From positions 1-43,626 of the forward strand of contig JBFLYZ010000027.1 of the NCBI GenBank assembly GCA_040756415.1: DNA of 43,626 bases, in the 5' to 3' direction. A program made the translations under genes and the position numbers. The notes under the pieces are model-generated. The model ran no database searches, had not been told where the DNA came from, and saw only the letters and a list, made by a program, of their open reading frames with translations. The stretch's first letter is position 1, and every line of letters begins with the position of its first letter. Source of the DNA: JBFLYZ01 sp040756415 (GTDB taxonomy: Bacteria; Bacteroidota; Bacteroidia; JADZBD01). Of the stretch, positions 24,900 to 32,754 are shown one piece after another.

Positions 24900-25514
24900 T
24901 CACTTTACCAGCTCATCGGGTATGCCATCGTACTTGATCCGCGAAGAGACGCGCCACCCGCTATGCGTTTTGATGCAATCGCCCAGCCTCAGCTCGTATA
25001 TCTTCGACTTATAGGTGAACAGCACCGCTATCTCCACGGCCTGCTCGAAGCCGGCAGGCGTCATCTGCACGCTGGTGCGGGGCTCCAGGTACTGCGCCTC
25101 CTTCCATGCAATGCCCGAATCCCTGCCCGCTTTTACCGTCAGGACGAAGCGCTCCACGGCCTTTACTTCTTCCTTCTTTTTGTTTTCCGGGTATCCTGTA
25201 ATAATAAGCTCCTTTTCCTGGCCAGTAAGGTTGGCTTTGGAGATCATGGTCTCTATCTCCGGGTAGGATGGCAGCAGGTTGAGGTAGGCGGCCGTATCGC
25301 CCGATTGTACCGTGGCAAAAACGGCCCTGCAGAGCTCCTCGATGGAATTCAGGGCCGGCCTTGTACCCTGCTCCGCCTGCTTCAGGCTGTCGTTCAACAG
25401 TTTTTCGGCATCCTGCGCCTTGACCGTGTCAGCGTTCGTCTTTTCCTCCGCCACCGGCTCGCTTCCGCAGCCCGCAAGCAAGGGGATCAATGCCAGGATA
25501 AACAGATTCTTCAT
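24900..25514 (-). CDS. Lipoprotein of unknown function
   Basis: A 204-residue protein with a lipoprotein signal peptide: LIPLLAGCGSEP puts the lipidated Cys at residue 16. A charged linker follows (about 20-50, Glu, Lys and Asp-rich), then a globular region. The C-terminal half (VEIAVLFTYKSKIYELRLGD, GWRVSSRIKY) resembles the small alpha/beta folds of NTF2-like or lipoprotein beta domains, but I cannot assign a family. It is probably anchored in the inner or outer membrane facing the periplasm. Stands alone; a TATCTTTA box lies 5 nt upstream of the ATG on the minus strand. Confidence 0.8.
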   Translation of the reverse strand: MKNLFILALIPLLAGCGSEPVAEEKTNADTVKAQDAEKLLNDSLKQAEQGTRPALNSIEELCRAVFATVQSGDTAAYLNLLPSYPEIETMISKANLTGQEKELIITGYPENKKKEEVKAVERFVLTVKAGRDSGIAWKEAQYLEPRTSVQMTPAGFEQAVEIAVLFTYKSKIYELRLGDCIKTHSGWRVSSRIKYDGIPDELVK

Positions 25515-25629
25515 GCGGATAAAGATAGAAAAGAATGAGATTTACGCGTTCCGGATGATAATTCATGTTATTCAGCTACTAAAAGCACGGCTTTAGAAAT
25601 TATCGGCTGCCGGTGGCCATGGCCCATTG

Positions 25630-25637
25630 TACCTTTG
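25630..25637 (+). promoter_or_regulatory. -7 box of DUF4382 lipoprotein gene
   Basis: TACCTTTG matches the -7 consensus and includes the TTG that would extend the frame upstream. The ATG at 25662 is preceded by GGAGGG. Confidence 0.6.
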
Positions 25638-25661
25638 TATCAAAGAAAAGCGGAGGGCGCT

Positions 25662-26450
25662 ATGAAGGCAAGGATTCTTTTGATATTTCTACTCGGATTG
25701 GGACTGCTGGCAGGTAACAGTTGCAGCAAGGAAGAAAGCCCCTCCACGCTTCTGAAGATAAGCCTCACTGACGCTCCGGCAGAATACGATGAGGTGAATG
25801 TAGATATCCAGCAATTAACGGTCTTAACGGAGCGGGGATGGAAAACGCTCAGCACGCGCGCGAACATTTATAACCTTACCATACTCAGCGGCACGGATGT
25901 GCTGCTGGCGAGCGGACGCGTGCCGGAAGGACATATCTCTAAAATACGCATCGTGTTCGGCCACCGGAACAGCCTGGTGATAAATGAAACCGTTCACCCG
26001 CTCGAGCTGGCGCTTCCATCGGAAGACGGCCTTATCATCGACCTGGATGACCATGCCCTGGCAGCAGGCACGCGCATGAACCTTATCCTTGATTTTGATG
26101 CGGGCGAATCGGTGATACCGCCAGTGCTCAGCGGGACGAACTACGTGCTGAAACCAAAGATACGCGTGATCGCTGTCGGACACAGGGAGGGGAATATAAA
26201 AGGCACGATCGACCCGCTGCAGGCAAGGCCCTACATTAAGGCCGAATCAAGGACGGGGAGCTACAGTACCTATGCCGGGCCTTCGGGTTTCTTCACCCTG
26301 CGGGCGCTGCCGAGCGGGATGTATAAAGTGAACTTTTATCCCAAGCCTCCCTATGCACCGCGCACGCTCGACAGCGTGATCGTGAAAGAGGGTCAGACCA
26401 CGGACATAGGCAAAATGCATTTTTACTACAGGGGAAGGGAAACGCAATGA
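25662..26450 (+). CDS. DUF4382-domain lipoprotein
   Basis: A 262-residue protein. The hydrophobic N-terminus ends LLAGNSCSKEE, a Bacteroidota-style lipoprotein signal though the residues before Cys are not ideal. Residues ~30-170 are the DUF4382 domain (LLKISLTDAPAEYDEVNVDI, then ISKIRIVFG and LILDFDAGESV), a beta sandwich common in Bacteroidota lipoproteins. Residues ~180-255 look like a carboxypeptidase-regulatory-like beta module (TYAGPSGFFTLRALPSGMYK). No enzyme motif. The start is ATG at 25662, supported by a strong ribosome-binding site GGAGGG. Single gene with its own promoter and terminator. Confidence 0.87.
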   Translation: MKARILLIFLLGLGLLAGNSCSKEESPSTLLKISLTDAPAEYDEVNVDIQQLTVLTERGWKTLSTRANIYNLTILSGTDVLLASGRVPEGHISKIRIVFGHRNSLVINETVHPLELALPSEDGLIIDLDDHALAAGTRMNLILDFDAGESVIPPVLSGTNYVLKPKIRVIAVGHREGNIKGTIDPLQARPYIKAESRTGSYSTYAGPSGFFTLRALPSGMYKVNFYPKPPYAPRTLDSVIVKEGQTTDIGKMHFYYRGRETQ

Positions 26451-26544
26451 TAATTATTACAGGGAGTAAAACTCCTGAAATGCCAATTTTTTGTGATGTA
26501 AGGGGTGCAGTTTTATTGGCATGATGGAGATAGCTCCCGGTAAG

Positions 26545-26575
26545 GCGTTCCGCAGAAATGCGGAACGCTTTTTTT
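26545..26575 (+). terminator. Intrinsic terminator after DUF4382 gene
   Basis: A perfect 10-bp stem GCGTTCCGCA / TGCGGAACGC with GAAA tetraloop, followed by seven T. The last bases overlap the stop codon of the convergent response-regulator gene. Confidence 0.93.
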
Positions 26576-27737
26576 ATTTGTTCGGCCTGGCGTAAGCCTG
26601 CACGTCTTTATCCGTTATGGTCTTGTCGCACAGTATCAGCAGGCGCTCCACCACGTTCCTGAGCTCGCGTATGTTGCCGGTCCAGTTGATCTTCTGCAGC
26701 TCTTTGAGCGCTTCCTTGCTGAACGTTTTGGGCGCCATGCCCTGCTCCGAGCAGATCATGGCCGAGAAGTGATCCACCAGCAGCGGTATATCCTCCTTCC
26801 GGTCGTTGAGCGAGGGCACGTGGATCAGGATCACGCTCAGGCGGTGGTACAGGTCTTCCCTGAAATTGCCGGCTTTGATCTCTTTCTGAAGGTCTTTATT
26901 GGTGGCGGCCAGTATGCGCACGTTCACTTTGATCTCCTTATCCCCGCCCACGCGGGTGATCTTGTTCTCCTGCAGGGCCCGCAGCACCTTGGCCTGAGCC
27001 GAAAGGCTCATGTCACCGATCTCGTCCAGGAAAATGGTACCCCCTTCGGCCAGCTCGAACTTCCCCTTGCGCTGGGCCACGGCCGAGGTAAAGGCGCCTT
27101 TCTCATGGCCGAAGAGCTCGCTTTCTATCAGCTCGCTGGGAATGGCTGCGCAGTTGACCTCGATCAGCGGTGCTGCCGAGCGCGGACTTTTCTCGTGTAT
27201 CCACCGCGCCACCAGCTCCTTTCCCGTGCCGTTCTCGCCCGTGATCAGCACGCGGGCCTCCGTAGGCGCCACGCGGTCTATCATCTCCCTGATCTGCATG
27301 ATGGCCTTCGACTCCCCGATCATATCGAAGGTCTTGTTCACCTTTTTCTTCAGCACCTTGGTCTCGGTCACCAGCTTGGATTTATCCATCGCATTGCGAA
27401 TGGTCACCAGCAGGCGGTTGAGGTCAAGCGGCTTGGCAATGAAATCGTACGCGCCCTTTTTCACCGCCTCTACGGCCGTCTCGATGTTGCCGTGGCCGGA
27501 TATCATGATAATAGGCATATCGTGCGCGCTCTCCATGACCTTATCCAGCACCTCCATGCCGTCTACCTTGGGCATCTTGATGTCGCAGAGCACAATGTCA
27601 TACGCATCCTTGCCCAGCATGGAAAGCCCTTCAGCGCCATCCGCGGCCTCGTCCACCTTAAAATTCTCATACTCCAGGATCTCCCTCAGGGTCTTTCGTA
27701 TACTCTTTTCATCATCAATGATCAGGATGCGCGGCAT
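26574..27737 (-). CDS. NtrC-type response regulator without DNA-binding domain
   Basis: A 387-residue regulator: receiver domain 1-115 with phospho-acceptor D52 and acidic D8/D9, then a sigma-54 AAA+ ATPase domain with Walker A GENGTGKE (167-174), Walker B IFLDEIGD (235-242) and GNIRELRN (354-361). The sigma-54 contact loop reads GAFTSA (214-219) instead of GAFTGA. The protein ends ~25 residues after the AAA+ domain, so the usual Fis-type helix-turn-helix is absent; a clean stop and a terminator follow, so no frameshift is evident. No histidine kinase is adjacent. It presumably activates sigma-54 promoters without specific DNA binding, or through a partner. Confidence 0.93.
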   Translation of the reverse strand: MPRILIIDDEKSIRKTLREILEYENFKVDEAADGAEGLSMLGKDAYDIVLCDIKMPKVDGMEVLDKVMESAHDMPIIMISGHGNIETAVEAVKKGAYDFIAKPLDLNRLLVTIRNAMDKSKLVTETKVLKKKVNKTFDMIGESKAIMQIREMIDRVAPTEARVLITGENGTGKELVARWIHEKSPRSAAPLIEVNCAAIPSELIESELFGHEKGAFTSAVAQRKGKFELAEGGTIFLDEIGDMSLSAQAKVLRALQENKITRVGGDKEIKVNVRILAATNKDLQKEIKAGNFREDLYHRLSVILIHVPSLNDRKEDIPLLVDHFSAMICSEQGMAPKTFSKEALKELQKINWTGNIRELRNVVERLLILCDKTITDKDVQAYARPNK

Positions 27738-27829
27738 AACAGGCTGTTTGAAGAGCTAAAAATAAAAAAAAGTAATTAACCGGGACCGCCCTGCCGGGCG
27801 CGCGTCCTGGCCGAACCGTGCCTGCGGCA

Positions 27830-28759
27830 TCAAACCGTGCCCATCAGTTCGTGGAGCACGCCCTCTTTCAGCGAATAGGTGGACAGGCGCATCCTGCGCA
27901 AGGCCAGCTTTTCCAGGATGAGGTTAACGAATACCGAGGCGATCACGATCATATCCACGCGCATGGGAATAATGCCCTTGGTCTGCAGCCGCTCAGCGGC
28001 CGTGGAGCGCAGCAACTGCTCGTGGACAGCGCGGAACTCATCCAGGCTGAACTCGTACTCCGTGCGGCCCTTCAATATCTCGGGGGTGTGAAAGCGGTGC
28101 GCGATCATACCCGCGAAGGTATCGAACGAGCCGCTGGCGCCTATCAGCTCCTTGACGGGATGCCTGGCGGCCGCTTCGAACAGGGGCTCCAGCTCCCCGG
28201 TAAAATAGCTCTCCAGCGCGCGAACGTCCTTTTCACTGATGGGGTCGGAAGGGCGGAACTTTTCGAGCATGCGCGCCACGCCCAGGTCGAAGCTCTGACG
28301 GTGCAGCATGGTGCCGGATGTGGCGATGATGAACTCATTGCTGCCCCCTCCTATGTCGAGCACCAGCGAAGGCTCCGGGCCGATGTCGAGGGCCTGCTTT
28401 ACCCCTTTATAGATCAGCTCGGCCTCGCGGTCACCGCTGATGACCTGCACCTGGATGCCGGTAGCCTCGCGGGCCGCCCTGACAAACTGCTTTCCGTTCG
28501 AAGCGCTGCGTATGGCGGAGGTGGCGAAGGCGAACACCTGCTCGGCCCTGAAATCGCCCAGCAGCTTTTTGTACCGCACCAGCGCTTCGATACCGCGGCC
28601 GAAAGCGGCCGGGGCGATGCGGTTCCTGGCGATGCCTCCCTCGCCCAGCTTGACGGGGATCTTGGTCTTGAAGACGCTTTTGTATTCTGCCGAAGAAATG
28701 ATATCAGCGATCAGCAGGTTGAAGGTATTGGTGCCCAGATCGATGACCGCTATGCGCAT
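27830..28759 (-). CDS. Ppx/GppA-family phosphatase
   Basis: A 309-residue member of the Ppx/GppA (ASKHA fold) family, cleaving polyphosphate or pppGpp. The phosphate-binding motifs are seen at IDLGTNTFNLLIAD near the N-terminus and LVLDIGGGSNEFI in the middle, and GASGSFD later. The length corresponds to the short form with only the catalytic core, without the C-terminal HD-like domain of E. coli Ppx. Substrate choice cannot be told from sequence. It lies 28 nt after the DUF2905 gene, probably in one transcript. Confidence 0.92.
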   Translation of the reverse strand: MRIAVIDLGTNTFNLLIADIISSAEYKSVFKTKIPVKLGEGGIARNRIAPAAFGRGIEALVRYKKLLGDFRAEQVFAFATSAIRSASNGKQFVRAAREATGIQVQVISGDREAELIYKGVKQALDIGPEPSLVLDIGGGSNEFIIATSGTMLHRQSFDLGVARMLEKFRPSDPISEKDVRALESYFTGELEPLFEAAARHPVKELIGASGSFDTFAGMIAHRFHTPEILKGRTEYEFSLDEFRAVHEQLLRSTAAERLQTKGIIPMRVDMIVIASVFVNLILEKLALRRMRLSTYSLKEGVLHELMGTV

Positions 28760-28787
28760 AGGTTGGCAAAGAAACGATTTTATATCC

Positions 28788-29012
28788 TCACTCCATAAAC
28801 TTTCTGATCAGCCACAACGCCAGGCTCAGCGCCAGGCTCACAAGGATCATGGTGGTGACGGGAAAATAGATGCGCGTGTTATCGCTTTCGTACCGGATGT
28901 CGCCCGGCAGGTTGCCGAACCATCCCAGCCGGTTACCGAAAAAATAAACGATGATGCCGATGATGACCAGCGCCACCCCAGCGATGATGATGTATTTTCC
29001 GGCAGTTTGCAT
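28788..29012 (-). CDS. DUF2905 small membrane protein
   Basis: A 74-residue protein with two membrane helices (about 6-24 and 52-70) separated by the family motif FGNLPGDIRYESDNTRIYFP. This pattern and length fit DUF2905. Located in the inner membrane; function unknown. The start codon lies 4 nt from a consensus promoter box, so its mRNA may have almost no leader. The Ppx/GppA gene follows. Confidence 0.9.
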   Translation of the reverse strand: MQTAGKYIIIAGVALVIIGIIVYFFGNRLGWFGNLPGDIRYESDNTRIYFPVTTMILVSLALSLALWLIRKFME

Positions 29013-29016
29013 AGCT

Positions 29017-29047
29017 CAAAGTTATCAACAATGAACCGGATGGCAAA
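29017..29047 (-). promoter_or_regulatory. Consensus promoter of DUF2905 - Ppx operon
   Basis: On the minus strand TTTG (29047-29044), 19 nt, TAACTTTG (29024-29017). Full consensus match; only 4 nt separate the box from the ATG at 29012. Confidence 0.8.
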
Positions 29048-29055
29048 CAAAACCG

Positions 29056-29063
29056 TAATTTTG
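29056..29063 (+). promoter_or_regulatory. -7 box of pcrA
   Basis: TAATTTTG matches the -7 consensus, 4 nt before the GTG start at 29068 and back-to-back with the DUF2905 promoter. The -33 side is weak. Confidence 0.5.
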
Positions 29064-29067
29064 ATTC

Positions 29068-31470
29068 GTGAAGAATTACCTGGACGAACTGAACGAAGCC
29101 CAGCGGGCGGCCGTGGAATGCACCGAGGGCCCGGTAATGATCGTGGCTGGCGCGGGATCGGGCAAAACACGCGTGCTGACCTACCGCATCGCCCACCTGA
29201 TGAACAAAGGGGTAGACGCTTTCAATATCCTCGCCCTCACCTTTACCAACAAGGCCGCGCGCGAAATGAAAGAGCGCATCACCCGGATCGTGGGCAGCGG
29301 TGAGGCCCGTAACCTGTGGATGGGCACCTTTCACTCCGTTTTCGCCCGCATACTGCGCGTAGAGGCCGAGAAGCTGGGATATCCTTCCAACTTTACCATT
29401 TACGATACGGATGACTCGAAGAGCCTGATCAAGACCATCCTGCGCGAGCAGGGCATAGACGAGAAAGTCTATAAGCCTTCGCTCGTGCTGGGAAGGATAT
29501 CGGCCGCAAAGAACAACCTGATCTCCCCCATGGCCTATGCCAACAACGCGCAACTGGCCGAAGACGACCGCATGTCGGGCAAGCCCAAGATGGGGCTGAT
29601 CTACGAGATCTACGCCAGGCGCTGCTTCAAGGCGGGCGCCATGGACTTTGACGACCTGCTGTACCAGACCAATATCCTGCTGCGCGATTTCCCTGACGTG
29701 CTCAACAAATACCAGATGAAGTTCAGGTACATCCTGGTGGACGAGTACCAGGACACCAACTTCTCGCAATATGTCATCGTCAAGCAACTGGCCGCCAAGT
29801 TCGAGAACATCTGCGTGGTGGGCGATGACGCGCAGAGCATCTACGCTTTCAGGGGGGCCAATATCCAGAACATACTCAACTTTGAAAAGGATTACCCTGA
29901 CCTCAACACCTTCAAGCTGGAGCAGAACTACCGCAGCACGAAGATCATCGTGAACGCGGCCAATAAGGTGATCGCCAATAACAAGGACCAGATCAAAAAG
30001 CTGGTGTGGACCGATAATATACACGGTGACAAGATCAGGGTGCAGCGCGCGCTTACCGATAACGAGGAAGGCTGGCTGGTGGCCAATTCCATCTTCGAGA
30101 TCAGGATGAACCACCAGGCGCATTATAAAGATTTCGCCATCCTGTACCGCACCAACGCGCAGTCGAGGGCCATGGAAGAAGCCTTGCGCAAAAAGAACAT
30201 TCCCTATAAGATCTACGGGGGGCTATCTTTTTATCAACGCAAGGAGATCAAGGACCTGCTGGCCTATTTCCGCCTGGCCATCAACAACCACGATGAGGAA
30301 GCCCTCAAGCGGGTGATCAACTTTCCCGCGCGCGGCATAGGCGATACCACGGTGAGCAAGATCGTGCTGGCCGCCAACGACCATGGCATCAGCACCTGGA
30401 CGGTGCTGGAGAATTTGGGCGAATTCGGATTAGGGATCAATGCCGCCACTACGGGCAAGATCAGCGAGTTCGTTACGCTCATCAAGTCTTTCTCCAGCAT
30501 GCTGCCCGTGACCAGCGCTTACGACCTGGGCGAGCACATCGCCACCGCATCGGGCATACTGCGCGAGCTCTACAACGACAAAACGCCCGAAGGCGTAAGC
30601 CGCTACGAGAACATACAGGAATTGCTCAATGGATTGAAGGAGTTTTCCGAAAAAGGTGAAAAGGAGATCGAATTGCCCGCGGATCCCGAGATCCCGAATG
30701 CACAACTTACCGGAGAAGCCGGTTCGGAAGGAGCTACAAACCTGCCTGGCCGGCAGGCAGGCCACAACCTGCAAACTTTGAACTTGTATATGCAGGATAT
30801 CGCCCTGCTTACCGATGCCGATAAAAAAGAGGAAGATGGCGAAGACCGGGATTTTGTTTCGCTGATGACCATCCACGCGGCAAAGGGCCTCGAATTTCCC
30901 TATGTGTTCATTGTGGGGATGGAAGAAAACCTGTTCCCCTCCCAGCTTTCGCTCACCTCGCGTACCGACCTGGAGGAGGAAAGGCGATTGTTTTACGTGG
31001 CGCTTACGCGGGCTGAAAAGAAAGTACATATCTCCTTTGCCGCCACACGCTACCGCTGGGGCAACCTGATCAGTTGCGAGCCCAGCCGCTTTATCGATGA
31101 GATAGCCGATGAGTACCTGGATTACATCATGCCCGAAGAGCCGGTAAAAAAGCAAAACGGCAACGCGGGCACCGGTCGCCTGTTCGGAAAGAAAAGGCAG
31201 GAGGAGAAAAAGAGCTCGGCTCCCCCCCCCGTTGTAAAGCAGAACCTGGTCAAGCTTTCGTCAGCGCAGCATAAGGGGGCCGCCAACGGAAACAGCGAGC
31301 AGTTGAAGGACCTGCAGGCCGGCATGGAAGTGTACCACGAGCGTTTCGGCAACGGCACCGTGATAGCCATAGAAGGCGAATACCCCAACAGCAAGGCCAC
31401 CGTAGCCTTCGAAGGCATAGGGCACAAGCAACTGCTGCTCAAATTCGCCAGGCTGAGGATCCTGAATTGA
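29068..31470 (+). CDS. pcrA: UvrD/PcrA-family ATP-dependent 3'-5' DNA helicase
   Basis: An 800-residue superfamily 1A helicase in DNA repair and replication restart. Walker A AGAGSGKT (27-34), motif Ia around LALTFTNKAAREMKERI, DEYQD (225-229), GDDAQSIYAFRGA, QNYRST, and C-terminal LMTIHAAKGLEFPYVFIVG and YVALTRAEKKVHIS are all present. The start is GTG, since the protein aligns with PcrA from its first residues (YLDELNEAQRAAV). The C-terminal ~55 residues carry the PcrA-type Tudor-like segment (MEVYHERFGNGTVIAIEGE). Residues 558-566 look like a 27-bp in-frame insertion flanked by a direct repeat. Confidence 0.96.
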   Translation: MKNYLDELNEAQRAAVECTEGPVMIVAGAGSGKTRVLTYRIAHLMNKGVDAFNILALTFTNKAAREMKERITRIVGSGEARNLWMGTFHSVFARILRVEAEKLGYPSNFTIYDTDDSKSLIKTILREQGIDEKVYKPSLVLGRISAAKNNLISPMAYANNAQLAEDDRMSGKPKMGLIYEIYARRCFKAGAMDFDDLLYQTNILLRDFPDVLNKYQMKFRYILVDEYQDTNFSQYVIVKQLAAKFENICVVGDDAQSIYAFRGANIQNILNFEKDYPDLNTFKLEQNYRSTKIIVNAANKVIANNKDQIKKLVWTDNIHGDKIRVQRALTDNEEGWLVANSIFEIRMNHQAHYKDFAILYRTNAQSRAMEEALRKKNIPYKIYGGLSFYQRKEIKDLLAYFRLAINNHDEEALKRVINFPARGIGDTTVSKIVLAANDHGISTWTVLENLGEFGLGINAATTGKISEFVTLIKSFSSMLPVTSAYDLGEHIATASGILRELYNDKTPEGVSRYENIQELLNGLKEFSEKGEKEIELPADPEIPNAQLTGEAGSEGATNLPGRQAGHNLQTLNLYMQDIALLTDADKKEEDGEDRDFVSLMTIHAAKGLEFPYVFIVGMEENLFPSQLSLTSRTDLEEERRLFYVALTRAEKKVHISFAATRYRWGNLISCEPSRFIDEIADEYLDYIMPEEPVKKQNGNAGTGRLFGKKRQEEKKSSAPPPVVKQNLVKLSSAQHKGAANGNSEQLKDLQAGMEVYHERFGNGTVIAIEGEYPNSKATVAFEGIGHKQLLLKFARLRILN
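30739..30772. repeat. 27-bp palindromic insertion within pcrA
   Basis: AACCTGC at 30739-30745 is repeated at 30766-30772, exactly 27 bp on. Between them lies the inverted repeat CCTGCCT (30741-30747) / AGGCAGG (30755-30761) around GGCCGGC. Removing one period leaves the frame intact, reading TNLQTLN. It looks like a small palindromic element with a 7-bp duplicated target. Confidence 0.6.
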
Positions 31471-31571
31471 TCTCATTGCGGGAGCAGCAAGGCGATCCCC
31501 TCCGCCACCTTTCGGCAAAACTGGAATCAGGATATCCGCACAATCTGTCGCAGAACTGAATAATTCCTTTC

Positions 31572-31579
31572 TATCTTCG
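31572..31579 (+). promoter_or_regulatory. Possible -7 box of SDR gene
   Basis: TATCTTCG differs by one base from TAnnTTTG and ends 8 nt before the ATG at 31588. No -33 element seen. Confidence 0.35.
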
Positions 31580-31587
31580 CGGTTCAA

Positions 31588-32586
31588 ATGAAAATTTTAG
31601 TCACCGGCCCTACGGGGCTTCTTGGAAACAACCTCATCCGCGAGCTGCTTTCGCGCGGCTATGATGTTACGGCCATGATAGAGCCGGGCGTGAAAAAAGG
31701 AACCCTCGAAGGACTGAGATTGAATTTTGTTACCGGGAATATACTTGAGCCGCAAAACCTGGAATCGGCATTCAGGGGAATGGATTACGTGTTTCACGCG
31801 GCCGCCAGCACCAACCTCTACCCCAACCGCTCTGCCAGGCAGCGCGAGATCAATATTACCGGCACCCGCAATGTGACGGAAGCCGTACTGCATGCAGGCG
31901 TAAAGCGCCTGGTCTACGTAGGCACCGCCAATACCTTTGGTTATGGCAGCAGGGAAAAGCCGGGCGATGAGAATACACCCTATAACTACGCCAGGTACGG
32001 CCTCGATTACATGGACAGCAAGCGCGAGGCGCACGATGTGGTGATCAAAGCGGTAAAAGAAAAAGGCCTTGACGCGGTGATCTGCAACCCCACGTTCATG
32101 TTCGGCCCTTACGACTCCAAACCCAGCTCGGGCGCCATGATACTGGCGGTGTACAACCGGAAAGTGCCGGGCTATACTGCTGGAGGCAAAAACTATGTAT
32201 GTATAAAGGATGTAGTGAAGGCCATGGCCAATGCCATACAAATGGGGAAAACGGGCGAATCCTATATCCTGGGCCATGTCAATCTCTCTTTCAAAGAGAT
32301 CTTTGAAAAGATAGCGGCCGTTTCGGGGGTCAGGGCCCCCGGCATAGCCCTTCCGAAATTCATCACCAAAGCATACGGCAGGCTGGGCTCGCTGAAAGCA
32401 GGCATTACAGGTAAGGCGCCCACGGTGAGTTATCCTATGGCGCTTATGTCATGCGATAAGCATTACTATACCGCCCAAAAGGCCGTACGCGAGCTTCAGC
32501 TCCCGCAAAGCCCGATAGAAGAAGGTATAGAAGACGCCCTGCGCTGGTTTAAAGAGAGCGCCCCCCACCTGCTGGCTCCCCGCTAA
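31588..32586 (+). CDS. Extended SDR NAD(P)-dependent epimerase/reductase
   Basis: A 332-residue extended short-chain dehydrogenase. The Rossmann glycine motif TGPTGLLG is at 6-13, and the active-site pair is Y141 and K145 in YMDSK. The order of motifs (VFHAAAS, then GTRNVTEAV, then CNPTFMFGPYD) is like the dihydroflavonol-reductase/HpnA group, which includes nucleotide-sugar epimerases and sterol or hopanoid-related reductases. The substrate is not assignable. No signal peptide. A monocistronic gene with a weak promoter box upstream and a weak hairpin after the stop. Confidence 0.88.
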   Translation: MKILVTGPTGLLGNNLIRELLSRGYDVTAMIEPGVKKGTLEGLRLNFVTGNILEPQNLESAFRGMDYVFHAAASTNLYPNRSARQREINITGTRNVTEAVLHAGVKRLVYVGTANTFGYGSREKPGDENTPYNYARYGLDYMDSKREAHDVVIKAVKEKGLDAVICNPTFMFGPYDSKPSSGAMILAVYNRKVPGYTAGGKNYVCIKDVVKAMANAIQMGKTGESYILGHVNLSFKEIFEKIAAVSGVRAPGIALPKFITKAYGRLGSLKAGITGKAPTVSYPMALMSCDKHYYTAQKAVRELQLPQSPIEEGIEDALRWFKESAPHLLAPR

Positions 32587-32592
32587 ACGGAT

Positions 32593-32614
32593 TTCCCCGG
32601 AAGGGAATATTTTT
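32593..32614 (+). terminator. Possible weak terminator after SDR gene
   Basis: A short stem TTCCC / GGGAA around CGGAA is followed by TATTTTT. The stem is only 5 bp. Confidence 0.4.
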
Positions 32615-32754
32615 CCACGGCCTTACATGCATTTTCCCTGCAGGCCATCAGCTATGGCCCGGCCCGCTTTTTATCCGGCCGAAAGCGTTGTTTTATGGCG
32701 CCAGGCCGCCCCCGGGCCGTGCACGCGGGGCATGAATATTGACCCCTCCCCTGT

